This document shows, piece after piece, positions 59,501 to 64,000 of a stretch of DNA of 64,000 nt (the stretch's first letter is position 1; every line of letters starts with the position of its first letter). A program made the translations under genes and the position numbers. The stretch covers positions 7,769,845 through 7,833,844 of the forward strand of contig CM037842.1 of the NCBI GenBank assembly GCA_021234535.1. The letters are read 5' to 3'. The notes below the pieces were generated by a model that searched no databases, was not told the DNA's origin, and saw nothing but the letters and a program-made list of their open reading frames with translations. Source of the DNA: Stichopus chloronotus. Taxonomy: Eukaryota; Echinodermata; Holothuroidea; Aspidochirotida; Stichopodidae.

Positions 59501-62002
59501 ATGTTTTTCATTATTGCCAATGAAAGTAACTTATCTTGAGAAATAGCAGTGCTTTAAAGTTTGGATAAGCTTAAACAAATGTTTTGTATCTCTTTAATTA
59601 TATACAGCAGAACACTTGGTGCTTTCATTGTTCATTTCATTTTAAAGTTACATGAAATATGTGAACATTGTGTGATGTTTAAAGAATTAACCAGAAACAA
59701 AGAGGAAAATTGATAATATTGATGTTAAACATACAATGGATTGTCAGAGAAATAAAAACAAAGATGGAGCCAACAATATATTAGAATTTAATAATTCATA
59801 ACATTGTAATTTACCAATGATTTCATTTAATTTCTCTTATTTCTTTCTCATTGACCTCTGATTGTTATGTGTTAAGCAATTATTTGCAATATTGAACAGA
59901 GGATTTTAATAAGGCAAGAACACAATTGTGATTTCGAAAATGTAGCCAGCAATGAAATTTAATGTTAAGATTAAATAACGTATAACACCAAAATCAACAT
60001 TCTTACATTATTGTTACACCAATCATGCTCATGGAGTGATGCATTGGATTTTCATGCTACACACTGGCCCCACAACAAACTCCATAAAATACAAGAAGCT
60101 TGATATGCTCAATGCAGTACACTCCTACTGTACCCACTGGTTACAAGCCCAAAAACCCCATCTGGAGATACTTCTTAATAGAGGATTTGACCATGGATCT
60201 ACTATGAATGGAGAAAACACAGCTGATAACCCTTTGAAGTTATGATGTGTTTGGACATTCTAAAGCTCAAAACCCTCATTAGTTGGTGCAAAGAGCTATA
60301 ATCCAGGATTACTGAAGCTAAAGCAACAGTTTAAGGCAAGATATAGTGCTACCTTGATAGTACAGGCAGTATTACTGTTGATTTCCTTGTAATTTTTAAG
60401 CAACATTAGAAGAGATTTCTAAGGATGCGCAATTGTGCGCACATATGCGATTAGTTTTACAAAACTAAATAAGGATCTAATTTATGATAAGCTTGAATTT
60501 TGAAGTCAGGAAGGATCCAGAAAGATAGAAAATTTACTTACAAAAAGTTTCTCAGTTTTCATTGTCTCAAAAATATCCTTTATTGAGGAATAAGTGGTAG
60601 TGTTGGAACAAAATGCTAATATTTCTTTATTTGTGGGTGGTTTTATACATATGGAGGTAATTTCAGTTTGTGAACTTATTACATTCATTCTTTTCACACA
60701 ATGTTGAAAGTTTTGGACTTCTGTTTGTCAATACAGATGAAGGAAACTCATAGGGATTACATGGAACAAAAAAACTGTCAAATAAGAAAGATTAGGCACT
60801 CAATGGATTAGTAAGAATGTGATTTAAAGTAGCATTGGAGTTGAACAATATAGCACCATGTCACAACGACTCTGCCTTTGCTCCATTTCTAGTAGCTCCA
60901 CGGTTTCACTTCAATGAGCTATTACAACTACTAAAAACAAAAATAAACAAAAAACTTCCTTGTAAGTACTTAAAGGATGCAGTGGAGTTACAGTACATAC
61001 TACATACATACTCAATACAAGTTTCCCCTTGTTGAGGTATTGTGCTTACAACTTAATGACATTTGACCCCTGTTGATCTCAAATGATCTTTGACCTCTAC
61101 TACAAGCAAGAAGCATGTTTGATTCACTGTGGTATACATACTATGTCAAGTTTCAAACTTCGAGAAATTGTGTCCACAAGGTTCTTAGAATTTATCCCAT
61201 ATTGATTCCAAATGTACCTTTTATCTCTACCATCAACAAAAGGTTTTTTCCCTCATTGCAGCAAACCTACATACTAATTATAAGATCACTACATGCTTTC
61301 CTTAGTATCATGTGTTATACAAGTTTTTTTGTTGTAATTTGATCCTTATTGATCTGAAATGAAAGTTGACCCCCTCTAAGAACAATAGGGTTCTTTACAA
61401 AAGGTGTTACACCCACATACCATACTTGAGTTCAGACTTCCCTTCTTGAGATTCAATGTCTACATGTGAGTACTGCAATCACAATTACCCACAGACACAC
61501 ACACACACCCACACACATGCATGCACACGTACTTACGTTCATATAACTCAAGCTGAAACTCAGCTAAAATTTACCATGCTAGAAAGATTGTAAAGTGCAA
61601 CTTTCTGCAATCTGCGAGGTATTTTATCACAAAGCTTTTCTGTGTAAGCTACACGTCGACCGATGGTAGTGCCACCAACATTGAGTCATTACGGCTTGTT
61701 CCTCCCTCTCTGACCCTTTGCTTGCAGTCTCTGTGACCCCCCCCCCCCCCTCAGCTCATGAAAAGCCTGCTTAAATCACTGAGATCAAGGGAGATGTCTC
61801 ACCATGATTTCAAAATGAAATTGACACCAATATAAATAGATATCAATAGCACACAAAACAAACTATTGGAAATAGACAAACTTGAGTGAAAAAAATCAAT
61901 GGCAACACTCACCTGTTTGTCCTGAACTGAAAGATAGGCACATATATCATCATCAGATGAAGCTGATACCATCACTGTGTCTGTAGCCTCAGGAAAGACA
62001 TA
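20418..62002 (-). CDS. SIDT1/2: SID1 transmembrane family protein (SIDT1/SIDT2-like), partial gene
   Basis: Span of a multi-exon gene whose twelve recognisable exons (1,258 bases, about 419 residues) are listed individually. The family comprises multipass membrane proteins: sid-1 in C. elegans imports double-stranded RNA, while vertebrate SIDT1 and SIDT2 are implicated in nucleic-acid uptake or lysosomal transport and cholesterol handling. They belong to the CREST superfamily with a membrane metal site. Matches read here include [54 protein letters not shown] and [15 protein letters not shown]. The order and phases of neighbouring exons agree except between 46519 and 34640, where at least one exon is unplaced. 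The ectodomain start lies beyond 64 kb; TM7-11 is not found. Vertebrate proteins are about 830 residues, so roughly half is visible. Confidence 0.95.
20555..22289 (-). other. SIDT intron
   Basis: 1.7 kb, GTGAGG...CAG, phase 1. Contains a plus-strand 92-codon open frame at 21627-21905 of unknown meaning with no splice or family support. A (TTACTG/ACCG)-like short repeat lies at 21040-21120. Otherwise nothing seen. Confidence 0.6.
22290..22407 (-). CDS. SIDT1/2: SIDT exon: TM4 with the SxxxH metal-site motif
   Basis: Acceptor 'gtttctag', donor TTTG|GTGAGG; phase 0 in, phase 1 out. Encodes [16 protein letters not shown], then [16 protein letters not shown] and TNFQF. Family members have Y-G-I-P-K-H-F-G-L-F-Y-A-M-G and S-A-C-Y-H-V-C-P-N. 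The S-x-x-x-H of the CREST metal site (SGCYH) is intact. The acceptor sits at the edge of a minisatellite that repeats the splice site itself (see the array at 22408-22774). Confidence 0.93.
22408..22774 (-). repeat. 34-bp minisatellite that repeats the exon's 3' splice site
   Basis: Tandem units of 34 bp (two of 30, one of 35) with core 'gtagcctagaaacaaag' on the plus strand. Read on the minus strand, each unit is a pyrimidine tract followed by TTTCTAG|GCTAC, the same as the genuine acceptor at 22407/22408. The core occurs at 22403 (the real site) and then at 22437, 22467, 22501, 22535, 22569 (variant CCCAG), 22603, 22633, 22667, 22702 and 22736. The minus-strand open frame across it is repeat translation. 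Confidence 0.95.
22775..23689. other. SIDT intron, no gene seen
   Basis: No coding exon recognised; open frames here are short and without splice context. A direct pair 'aatggcccatatgg' and 'aatagcccatatgg' occurs around 22862 and 22980. Confidence 0.5.
23690..24370. repeat. 30-bp minisatellite, about 20 copies, degenerating
   Basis: Units share 'caagtcaccagagcatcttc' and 'ataccttatc'. Most regular at 23850-24060, degrading at both ends. Intronic. The plus-strand open frames (KSPEHLHT type) are repeat translation. Confidence 0.9.
24400..25110. repeat. 77-bp minisatellite, about 9 copies
   Basis: Units contain 'acatgtctacacttgtggta', 'catatacatactacaaacat' and 'actcatggtactaaaatag'. Period 77 measured between 24481 and 24558; each unit is itself built of two related halves. 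It ends about 40 bases before a SIDT donor. Confidence 0.9.
25152..25284 (-). CDS. SIDT1/2: SIDT exon: TM3
   Basis: Acceptor 'tttttttttcag', donor CAG|GTAATA; phase 2 in, phase 0 out. Completes a Ser codon and continues [18 protein letters not shown], then [18 protein letters not shown] and ending SNQ. The family reads S-A-F-N-N-I-L-S-N-L-G-Y-I-L-L-G-L-L-F. Strong match with no indels in the core. Confidence 0.96.
25734..25807 (-). CDS. SIDT1/2: SIDT exon: extracellular loop with conserved cysteines
   Basis: Acceptor 'cttttttctag', donor TTTAG|GTAAAA; phase 0 in, phase 2 out. Encodes [17 protein letters not shown] then SRPASVF. The vertebrate sequence V-V-N-V-T-G-N-Q-D-I-C-Y-Y-N-F-L-C-A is nearly identical, so this loop is under strong constraint. 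Confidence 0.96.
25940..26985. repeat. 49-bp minisatellite, about 21 copies
   Basis: Units contain 'ttgaagctatactgctaat' and 'atgttaatcagactgaaggt'. Period 49-50, with substitution subtypes (ggtatg, gatatg, aatatg, ttatatta). In the intron between the TM2 and loop exons. Confidence 0.95.
26986..28850. other. SIDT intron, no gene seen
   Basis: AT-rich. A stretch at 28425-28495 with 'aaccggtatcggttcatcc' resembles the 35.6 kb stretch (ggtacc/accgg-rich) and may be a mobile-element relic. No exon seen. Confidence 0.45.
28855..29660. repeat. 47-bp minisatellite, about 16 copies
   Basis: Units contain 'accaagcatagagctgttct' and 'gccttgcctgtaaccattac'. Period 47 measured between 29081 and 29128. 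It ends about 70 bases from the donor of the TM2 exon. Confidence 0.93.
29734..29874 (-). CDS. SIDT1/2: SIDT exon: end of cytosolic linker and TM2
   Basis: Acceptor 'ttctttag', donor ATT|GTAAGT; phase 0 both ends, 47 codons. Begins [18 protein letters not shown], then [11 protein letters not shown] and [16 protein letters not shown]. The family has L-Y-L-S-D-L-S-R-K-D-R-R at the start and [16 protein letters not shown] at the end, an exact match of the helix core. Confidence 0.97.
29940..30250. repeat. Degenerate 22-26 bp repeat
   Basis: Repeated 'caccaatgaatctagctata' blocks that shorten and decay rightward. About 60 bases from the TM2 exon acceptor. Confidence 0.75.
31095..31215. repeat. 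62-bp perfect tandem duplication
   Basis: Two adjacent copies beginning 'actgcaatggtttcctgtgc' (31095 and 31157), identical over at least 58 bases. A very recent duplication in a SIDT intron. Confidence 0.95.
31338..31522 (-). CDS. SIDT1/2: SIDT exon: acidic cytosolic linker
   Basis: Acceptor 'ttctttacag', donor AAAG|GTTGGA (less usual donor); phase 1 in, phase 0 out. Encodes a Ser/Asp/Glu-rich linker ([16 protein letters not shown]) ending [15 protein letters not shown] and VYLSK. Vertebrates have D-F-D-T-M-P-D-I-E-S-D-K-N at the same place; the region before it is poorly conserved in the family, as here. Confidence 0.92.
31620..32700. repeat. 124-bp tandem repeat, about 5 diverged and 3 good copies
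   Basis: Best copies at 32124, 32248 and 32373 contain 'attctgacaccttaaacc', 'aatgcatgctttaactggga' and 'gacatagacctagttaatct'. A diverged first copy sits at 31629-31745 and further decayed ones after 32500. It lies upstream of the acidic-linker exon in an intron. Confidence 0.9.
32701..34586. other. SIDT intron, no gene seen
   Basis: AT-rich. Short open frames on both strands around 33.1 and 33.9 kb have no splice or family support. Confidence 0.5.
34587..34640 (-). CDS. SIDT1/2: SIDT exon: cytosolic linker (short)
   Basis: 54 bases; acceptor 'attcttcttgcag', donor GTTG|GTAATA; phase 1 in and out. Encodes [17 protein letters not shown], resembling the G-Y-N-Y-G-S segment of the vertebrate linker. 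It joins the next exon in frame. It does not join the 46519-46612 exon in frame, so an exon between them is unplaced. Confidence 0.8.
34880..35512. repeat. About 32-bp minisatellite, some 19 copies
   Basis: Units contain 'actagcacaccaaagattaa' and 'catatcaatgta', with many truncated units. Intronic. Confidence 0.9.
35513..38190. other. SIDT intron, no gene seen
   Basis: At 35577-35760 a GC-richer patch ('gtcacggtacccaag', 'gcagtaccggcagctgaa') may be a transposon relic. A poly-G run sits at about 36617. No exon with clear family match was found here. Confidence 0.45.
38195..38650 (+). repeat. Interspersed repeat, modular, ending in a CA-rich tail (copy 1)
   Basis: Three diverged modules of about 110-120 bp, each with 'tttgacctccaccaaaa', 'ccacataccaactatgagat' and 'cttctggagatatc'-type blocks, ending in a CA-rich run. 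The second copy is at 61040-61530 in the same orientation. Non-coding interspersed element of unknown class. Confidence 0.75.
38651..40700. other. SIDT intron with relic repeats
   Basis: Contains poly-C (38730-38739), three spaced 'gccgttgtgccctt' units at 38907-38970, poly-G at about 39888-39898 and a perfect palindrome at 40406-40436. The 216-codon plus-strand open frame over 38527-39177 crosses CA, C and T runs and the relic repeats and is not gene-like. Confidence 0.5.
40406..40436. repeat. Perfect 15-bp palindrome with 1-base loop
   Basis: Left arm tgtgctatatacagt (40406-40420), one T, right arm actgtatatagcaca (40422-40436). Would form a 15-bp hairpin in RNA from either strand. Confidence 0.95.
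40735..40855. repeat. 12-15 bp degenerate repeat
   Basis: Recurring 'catagcaacaaccacagt' motif. The hydrophobic minus-strand frame ([15 protein letters not shown]) is its translation. Confidence 0.8.
41190..41410. repeat. About 45-50 bp repeat, 5 copies
   Basis: Units contain 'tcatatcactgactggagta' and 'taggtttacat'. Intronic. Confidence 0.85.
41521..41785 (+). mobile_element. SINE/MITE-like interspersed repeat, copy 1 (plus)
   Basis: About 265 bases that recur in inverted orientation at 54692-54965. Shared blocks include 'gagggaattcc', 'catggtcattccctgtgc', 'aatagtgctggacagtat' and 'ataaactctgc', and one end carries a homopolymer run (T on this strand, A in the other copy). No coding capacity. 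The class (SINE or MITE) is unresolved. Confidence 0.75.
42765..42959 (+). other. 64-codon open frame, possible small coding exon or pseudogene
   Basis: Charged, non-repetitive frame ([16 protein letters not shown]; then [18 protein letters not shown]-terminus [13 protein letters not shown] and TGA). The composition looks protein-like, unlike most frames in this region. No pyrimidine tract or acceptor precedes it and I know no homologue. It could be a retrocopy, a small gene or chance. Confidence 0.2.
43412..43476. repeat. Inverted repeat with nested palindrome
   Basis: Arms aaacataact (43412-43421) and agttatgttt (43467-43476); a palindrome ggaagcttcc lies inside near 43433. Possibly the core of a non-autonomous element. 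Confidence 0.6.
44193..45557. repeat. 38-bp minisatellite, about 36 copies with two subtypes
   Basis: Unit contains 'actgactacaaacatctgtc' and 'ccccatccatctaatac'. Period 38 measured between 44201 and 44239. From 44960 a second subtype appears ('ctctccccggcccatctatc', 'tactactac'), and blocks of the two alternate to the end, giving partial higher-order structure. In the SIDT intron between the linker and TM1 exons. Confidence 0.97.
45558..46518. other. SIDT intron next to the TM1 exon
   Basis: No exon with a family match. A good minus-strand donor (CTTG|GTAAGC at about 45822) follows an open frame, but the frame is hydrophobic and does not look like the cytosolic linker expected here. Confidence 0.4.
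46519..46612 (-). CDS. SIDT1/2: SIDT exon: TM1
   Basis: Acceptor 'gctgttgag|ct' read as CTCAACAG|CT, donor TTGAA|GTAAGT; phase 1 in, phase 2 out. Encodes SEYKEPVL, then the helix [17 protein letters not shown] and FGYWL. An alternative acceptor six bases inside (CTTCAG, exon end 46606) keeps the frame and drops two residues. Corresponds to the first helix of SIDT proteins, after the ectodomain. The sequence is poorly conserved but its position and frame fit. Confidence 0.85.
46626..46817. repeat. 94-bp tandem duplication beside the TM1 exon
   Basis: Two copies beginning 'tgaatattcatgt' at 46626 and 46720, sharing 'gatttgaact', 'attataatgattcacatatg' and 'atagtcac'. It starts 14 bases upstream of the TM1 exon on the transcript. 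An old duplication with a few small indels. Confidence 0.9.
47400..49350. repeat. Higher-order repeat: 497-bp unit of about 60-67 bp monomers
   Basis: Monomers contain 'atgttactgatagggtatta', 'tcatgaatacatcaaac' and 'cattgtcacaatctacatta'. Distinct monomer types recur in fixed order at 47966, 48463 and 48960, spaced exactly 497. Adjacent 497-bp units are almost identical, whereas monomers inside a unit differ more. The array nearly fills the intron between the SIDT exons at 49373 and 46612, and its monomer resembles the intron sequence just after the donor at 49372. Confidence 0.95.
49373..49420 (-). CDS. SIDT1/2: SIDT exon: short juxtamembrane segment
   Basis: 48 bases; acceptor 'cttattattcag', donor ACAA|GTATGT; phase 1 in and out. 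Encodes [16 protein letters not shown], matching the R-K-K-N-L-E-V-T-I segment of vertebrate SIDT1 immediately before the first helix. Very short, but fixed by matching phases on both sides. Confidence 0.85.
49421..50217. other. SIDT intron
   Basis: Contains a T-rich stretch and recurring 'gtattgcaatatcccttg' (two copies, about 49668 and 49744). No coding evidence. Confidence 0.55.
50218..50317 (-). CDS. SIDT1/2: SIDT exon: ectodomain beta-sandwich segment
   Basis: Acceptor 'cattttttttcag', donor GGAA|GTAAGC; phase 0 in, phase 1 out. Encodes RRDHPDGF then [13 protein letters not shown], matching K-K-D-F-P-...-F-V-V-F-V-I-K-P-E-D-Y-A-C of the family including the conserved Cys, and ends HGSG. 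Part of the second ectodomain beta-rich domain. Confidence 0.95.
50318..52540. other. SIDT intron, no gene seen
   Basis: Mostly AT-rich. Open frames at 50.7-51.1 kb are short and overlap on both strands. No exon recognised. Confidence 0.5.
52550..52740. repeat. 60-bp repeat, 3 copies
   Basis: Units contain 'gtcaagtacagcacagg' and 'gagacctccagaccatcat'. The 155-codon plus-strand frame at 52264-52731 ends in this repeat, and I treat it as non-coding. Confidence 0.9.
52741..53370. other. SIDT intron, no gene seen
   Basis: No exon or RNA gene recognised. A plus-strand frame at 53161 runs into the 15-bp repeat. Confidence 0.5.
53371..53785. repeat. 15-bp minisatellite, about 28 copies
   Basis: Unit 'atacagtaatgggtt' plus two variable bases at its joint, period 15. 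It gives open frames on both strands (pentapeptide DTVMG with Y, W or C, and its mirror), a consequence of a stop-free unit divisible by three. No other evidence of a protein. Confidence 0.95.
53875..54480. other. GC-richer stretch with TTACGTAA palindromes
   Basis: Contains three copies of the 8-bp palindrome ttacgtaa (about 54032, 54083 and 54157) and a near copy (ttacataa, about 53965), each followed by a G-rich 'taggg' or 'tgggg' type block. A possible relic of a mobile element or LTR. No coding frame with support. Confidence 0.5.
54470..54560. repeat. 35-bp class repeat, 3 copies
   Basis: 'aagtattcatgttgaaaagt' and 'ctcaaccaat' blocks repeated three times. Followed near 54594 by AATAAA. 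Confidence 0.8.
54692..54965 (-). mobile_element. SINE/MITE-like interspersed repeat, copy 2 (minus)
   Basis: Reverse-complement relative of 41521-41785: 'gcagagtttatccat', 'aaggtctgtggactcagaga', 'actgtccagcactattgaga' and 'gggaattccctct' are shared. A poly-A run (54694-54703) lies at the left end. About 80% similar by eye. Confidence 0.75.
54966..55210. other. SIDT intron spacer
   Basis: No feature seen besides an A-run at about 55135-55146. Confidence 0.5.
55211..58012. repeat. 91-bp satellite-like array, about 31 copies, two main subtypes
   Basis: Unit contains 'tatgcaatatgccatcagga', 'gattgattccttacacaaag' and 'ggtttcatgtgg'. Period 91 measured between 55301 and 55392. Subtype A has 'tatgttatggcag', subtype B has 'tttgttaggcat'; a second variable site is caatttacag versus aatttaccag. 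The subtypes are interspersed in recurring runs. Longest array in the window (2.8 kb), inside the SIDT intron between the exons at 58549 and 50317. Confidence 0.97.
58013..58548. other. SIDT intron, no gene seen
   Basis: A 70-codon minus-strand frame at 58079-58291 has no splice context or match. Confidence 0.5.
58549..58632 (-). CDS. SIDT1/2: SIDT exon: ectodomain CPVYDL segment
   Basis: 84 bases, phase 0 both ends; acceptor 'atatttccag', donor CCAG|GTGATT. Encodes [19 protein letters not shown] then TRKSAITVQ. Vertebrate proteins read C-P-V-Y-D-L-D-N-N-V-x-F-x-G-x-Y-Q-S-M-T-K-K-A-A-I-T, so the match is near identity and diagnostic of the family. Confidence 0.98.
58740..58960. repeat. Degenerate 30-45 bp repeat
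   Basis: Repeated 'gttgtagtgttttcatgag' and 'gaagttgtagtg' blocks. Intronic. Confidence 0.65.
58961..61039. other. SIDT intron, no gene seen
   Basis: AT-rich. Open frames on both strands are at most 69 codons and lack splice context. Confidence 0.5.
61040..61530 (+). repeat. Interspersed modular repeat with CA-rich tail (copy 2)
   Basis: Same element as 38195-38650 and in the same orientation: 'tttgacctctac', 'cacatactaattataagat' and 'cttgagat' type blocks in modules of about 110-120 bp, ending in (CA)n at about 61496-61530. Confidence 0.75.
61531..61912. other. SIDT intron edge with relic repeat
   Basis: A stretch around 61600-61720 ('agctacacgtcgaccgatgg') is GC-richer than its flanks and may be a relic mobile element. 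A poly-C run lies at 61738-61750. Confidence 0.4.
61913..62002 (-). CDS. SIDT1/2: SIDT exon: ectodomain FPE(x)nDTVMV segment
   Basis: 90 bases, phase 0 both ends; donor ACAG|GTGAGT. Encodes [12 protein letters not shown], then [18 protein letters not shown]; the family has (Y/K)-F-P-x-x-V-D-(S/T)-V-I-(V/I)-K-V and V-(I/V)-S-(I/V)-Q. An alternative acceptor nine bases further out (exon end 62011, adding LLQ) also keeps frame and fits the vertebrate L-Y-K-F-P alignment, so the high end is uncertain by 9 bases. This is the most N-terminal exon in the window. Confidence 0.92.
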
Positions 62003-62011
62003 CTGGAGTAG

Positions 62012-62315
62012 CTGCATCAGAGACAAGACACAGGTTTGAAAAGATGTGTCACAGAATCCAAAAAGATATGACACAAATGAAGAGAGAAGATGCATAATGT
62101 AATGAAAGAGAAAACATATGGAGAAGACAATCATGTGACTGAAATGAAAGATGTGACATGGATGCAAAAAAGAAAAAAAAAGATGTGTGACAGCCATAAA
62201 AGAAGTGTTGTAGATGAAGGGTACAGTTGAAATACATTGATAAAAACTGAGAAATATGATAAGACGTGACAGAAAAGAGTTACTCAGATGTAGACATTAC
62301 AACATTAATGGAACC
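62012..62315. other. SIDT intron, no gene seen
   Basis: The long minus-strand frames here read through the intron upstream of the exon; they are low-complexity (Phe/Ser/His) and not coding. Confidence 0.55.
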
Positions 62316-62319
62316 AGAC

Positions 62320-62745
62320 CTGATGACAGGACTATCAGGATAAGGCCATCACAGGATTATCAAGGTCAGGCCATGACAGCAGTATCAGGATAAGGCCATA
62401 ACAGGATTATCAAGGTCAGGCCATTACAGGATTATCAGGATAAGGCCATCACAGGATTATCAAGGTCAGGCCATGACAGCAGTATCAGGATAAGATGACA
62501 AAATACCATCAGGACAAGATTACAACAAGATTATCAAGGTAACACCACGACAAGACTATCACCATCGAACTATAACAAGATTATCATCAGGGTCAAACCA
62601 TGGCAGGATTATCAGGATATGAACAGAACAGGGCTATCAAGGTCAGACCATGGCAGGGTTATAAGGGTCACACCATAACAGGATTATCAAGGTCAGACCA
62701 TGGCAGGGTTACAAGGGTCACACCATGACAGATCAATGGAACCAG
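62320..62745. repeat. Degenerate 26-30 bp repeat
   Basis: Units share 'ggccatcacaggattatca', 'aggtcaggccatgacag' and later 'accatggcagggttat'. Intronic. Confidence 0.85.
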
Positions 62746-62939
62746 ACCAGGACTAATGGGACTGAACACCATACACACCATAGACTTACAAATTAATTAA
62801 AATAAGACTAGCATATGATCTAGTAACTACTGTACCATTTACAAATGGAACAAGACCACCAACAATGGAACAACTGAAAGAAACTACCAGTGACTGTAAG
62901 ACAGAAGAGAGCAGTTTATGAAACCAGCTATAAAAAGGA

Positions 62940-64000
62940 ACCACATGATTAACGGTGCCACAAGAAGAGACCACAGGTTAAATGGAGCCATAAGAAAGAC
63001 CACAGGATTAATGGAGCCATAAGAAAGACCACAGGATTAATGGAGCCATAAGAAAGACTACAGGATTAACGGAGCCATAAGAAGAGGCCACAGGATGAAT
63101 GGAGCCATAAGAAGAGGCCACAGGATGAATGGAGCCATAAGAAAAGACCTACAGGATTAATGGAGCCATAAGAAAAGACCACAGGATTAATGGAGCCATA
63201 AGAAGAGGCCACAGGATGAATGGAGCCATAAGAAGAGGCCACAGGATGAATAGAGCCATAAGAAAAGACCACAGGATTAATGGAGAGCCATAAGAAAGAT
63301 CACAGGATTAATGGAGCCATAAGAAGAGGCCACAGGATGAATGGAGCCATACAAAGAGGCCACAGGATGAATGGAGCCATAAGAAGAGGCCACAGGATGA
63401 ATGGAGAGCCATAAGAAAGATCACAGGATTAATGGAGCCATAAGAAAGACCACAGGATTAATGGAGCCATAAGAAAGACTACAGGATTAACAGAGCCATA
63501 AGAAGAGGCCACAGGATGAATGGAGCCATAAGAAGAGGCCACAGGATGAATGGAGCCATAAGAAAAGACCTACAGGATTAATGGAGCCATAAGAAAGACC
63601 ACAGGATTAATGGAGCCATAAGAAAGACCACAGGATTAATGGAGCCATAAGAAAGACTACAGGAAAAGTGGAGAGCCATAAGAAAGACCACAGGATGAAT
63701 GGAGCCATAAGAAAGACTACAGGAAAAGTGGAGAGCCATAAGAAAGACCTACAGGATTAATGGAGCCATAAGAAAAGACCACAGGAAAAGTGGAGAGCCA
63801 TAAGAAAGACCACAGGATGAATGGAGCCATAAGAAGAGGCCACAGGATTAATGGAGCCATAAGAAGAGGCCACAGGATGAATGGAGAGCCATAAGAAAGA
63901 TCACAGGATTAATGGAGCCATAAGAAAGACCACAGGATTAATGGAGCCATAAGAAAGACTACAGGATTAACGGAGCCATAAGAAGAGGCCACAGGATGAA
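62940..64000. repeat. 30-bp minisatellite, at least 35 copies, running off the window
   Basis: Units 'ggagccataagaagaggcc' plus 'acaggatgaat' or 'acaggattaat', with 28-32 bp variants and insertions such as 'gaaaagtggaga'. A larger block (about 310 bases, for example from 62985 and from 63430) recurs almost unchanged, as does its start near 63905, showing higher-order duplication. The array continues past 64000. Confidence 0.95.

Noticed and set aside
61799..62237. 132-codon minus-strand frame as a single exon
   Set aside because: Only the 30-33 codon part at 61913-62002/62011 matches the family; the rest is intron read-through of low complexity.

Overview
This is metazoan nuclear DNA, not bacterial or viral. 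Coding is split into short exons with GT/AG splice sites, the intergenic DNA is AT-rich, there are two decayed non-LTR retrotransposons, and many minisatellites are present. The SID-1-type gene, the CR1/L2-like LINEs and the repeat style fit a marine invertebrate (an echinoderm, amphioxus or lophotrochozoan, for example). I cannot name the species from the sequence alone.

Layout. From 1 to 3.6 kb there is no supported gene. From 3,632 to 7,673 (+) lies a two-exon gene for a small type I membrane protein: signal peptide, one EGF-like domain, one fibronectin III domain split by the intron, a transmembrane helix and a 178-residue tail. Its downstream flank to about 8.2 kb is an imperfect repeat with two polyadenylation signals. 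From 8.2 to 13.7 kb the DNA is non-coding, with diverged repeats and a GC-richer insertion flanked by 57-bp direct repeats. From 13.7 to 18.4 kb two different LINE fragments lie head to head: an endonuclease-RT fragment on the minus strand and an RT plus 3' UTR fragment on the plus strand.

From 20.4 to 62.0 kb (-) runs the dominant gene, a SID1 transmembrane family member (SIDT1/SIDT2, C. elegans sid-1 relatives). I placed twelve exons by reading splice sites and matching the family. They cover the membrane-proximal half of the ectodomain, the first transmembrane helix, the acidic cytosolic linker and helices up to about TM6. The N-terminal exons must lie beyond 64 kb. The C-terminal exons (TM7-11 with the second half of the metal site) are not recognisable in the 12.7 kb between the last exon and the neighbouring gene. 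One or more linker exons between 46.5 and 34.6 kb are also unplaced, as shown by a phase mismatch.

The SIDT introns hold most of the tandem arrays (units of 15 to 124 bp, plus a 497-bp higher-order repeat). By my reading tandem repeats make up roughly a fifth of the window. The most interesting array, at 22.4-22.8 kb, has amplified the exon's own 3' splice site, giving about ten decoy acceptors beside the real one. I see no multi-gene system of an undescribed kind; the novelty here is in gene structure and repeat biology.
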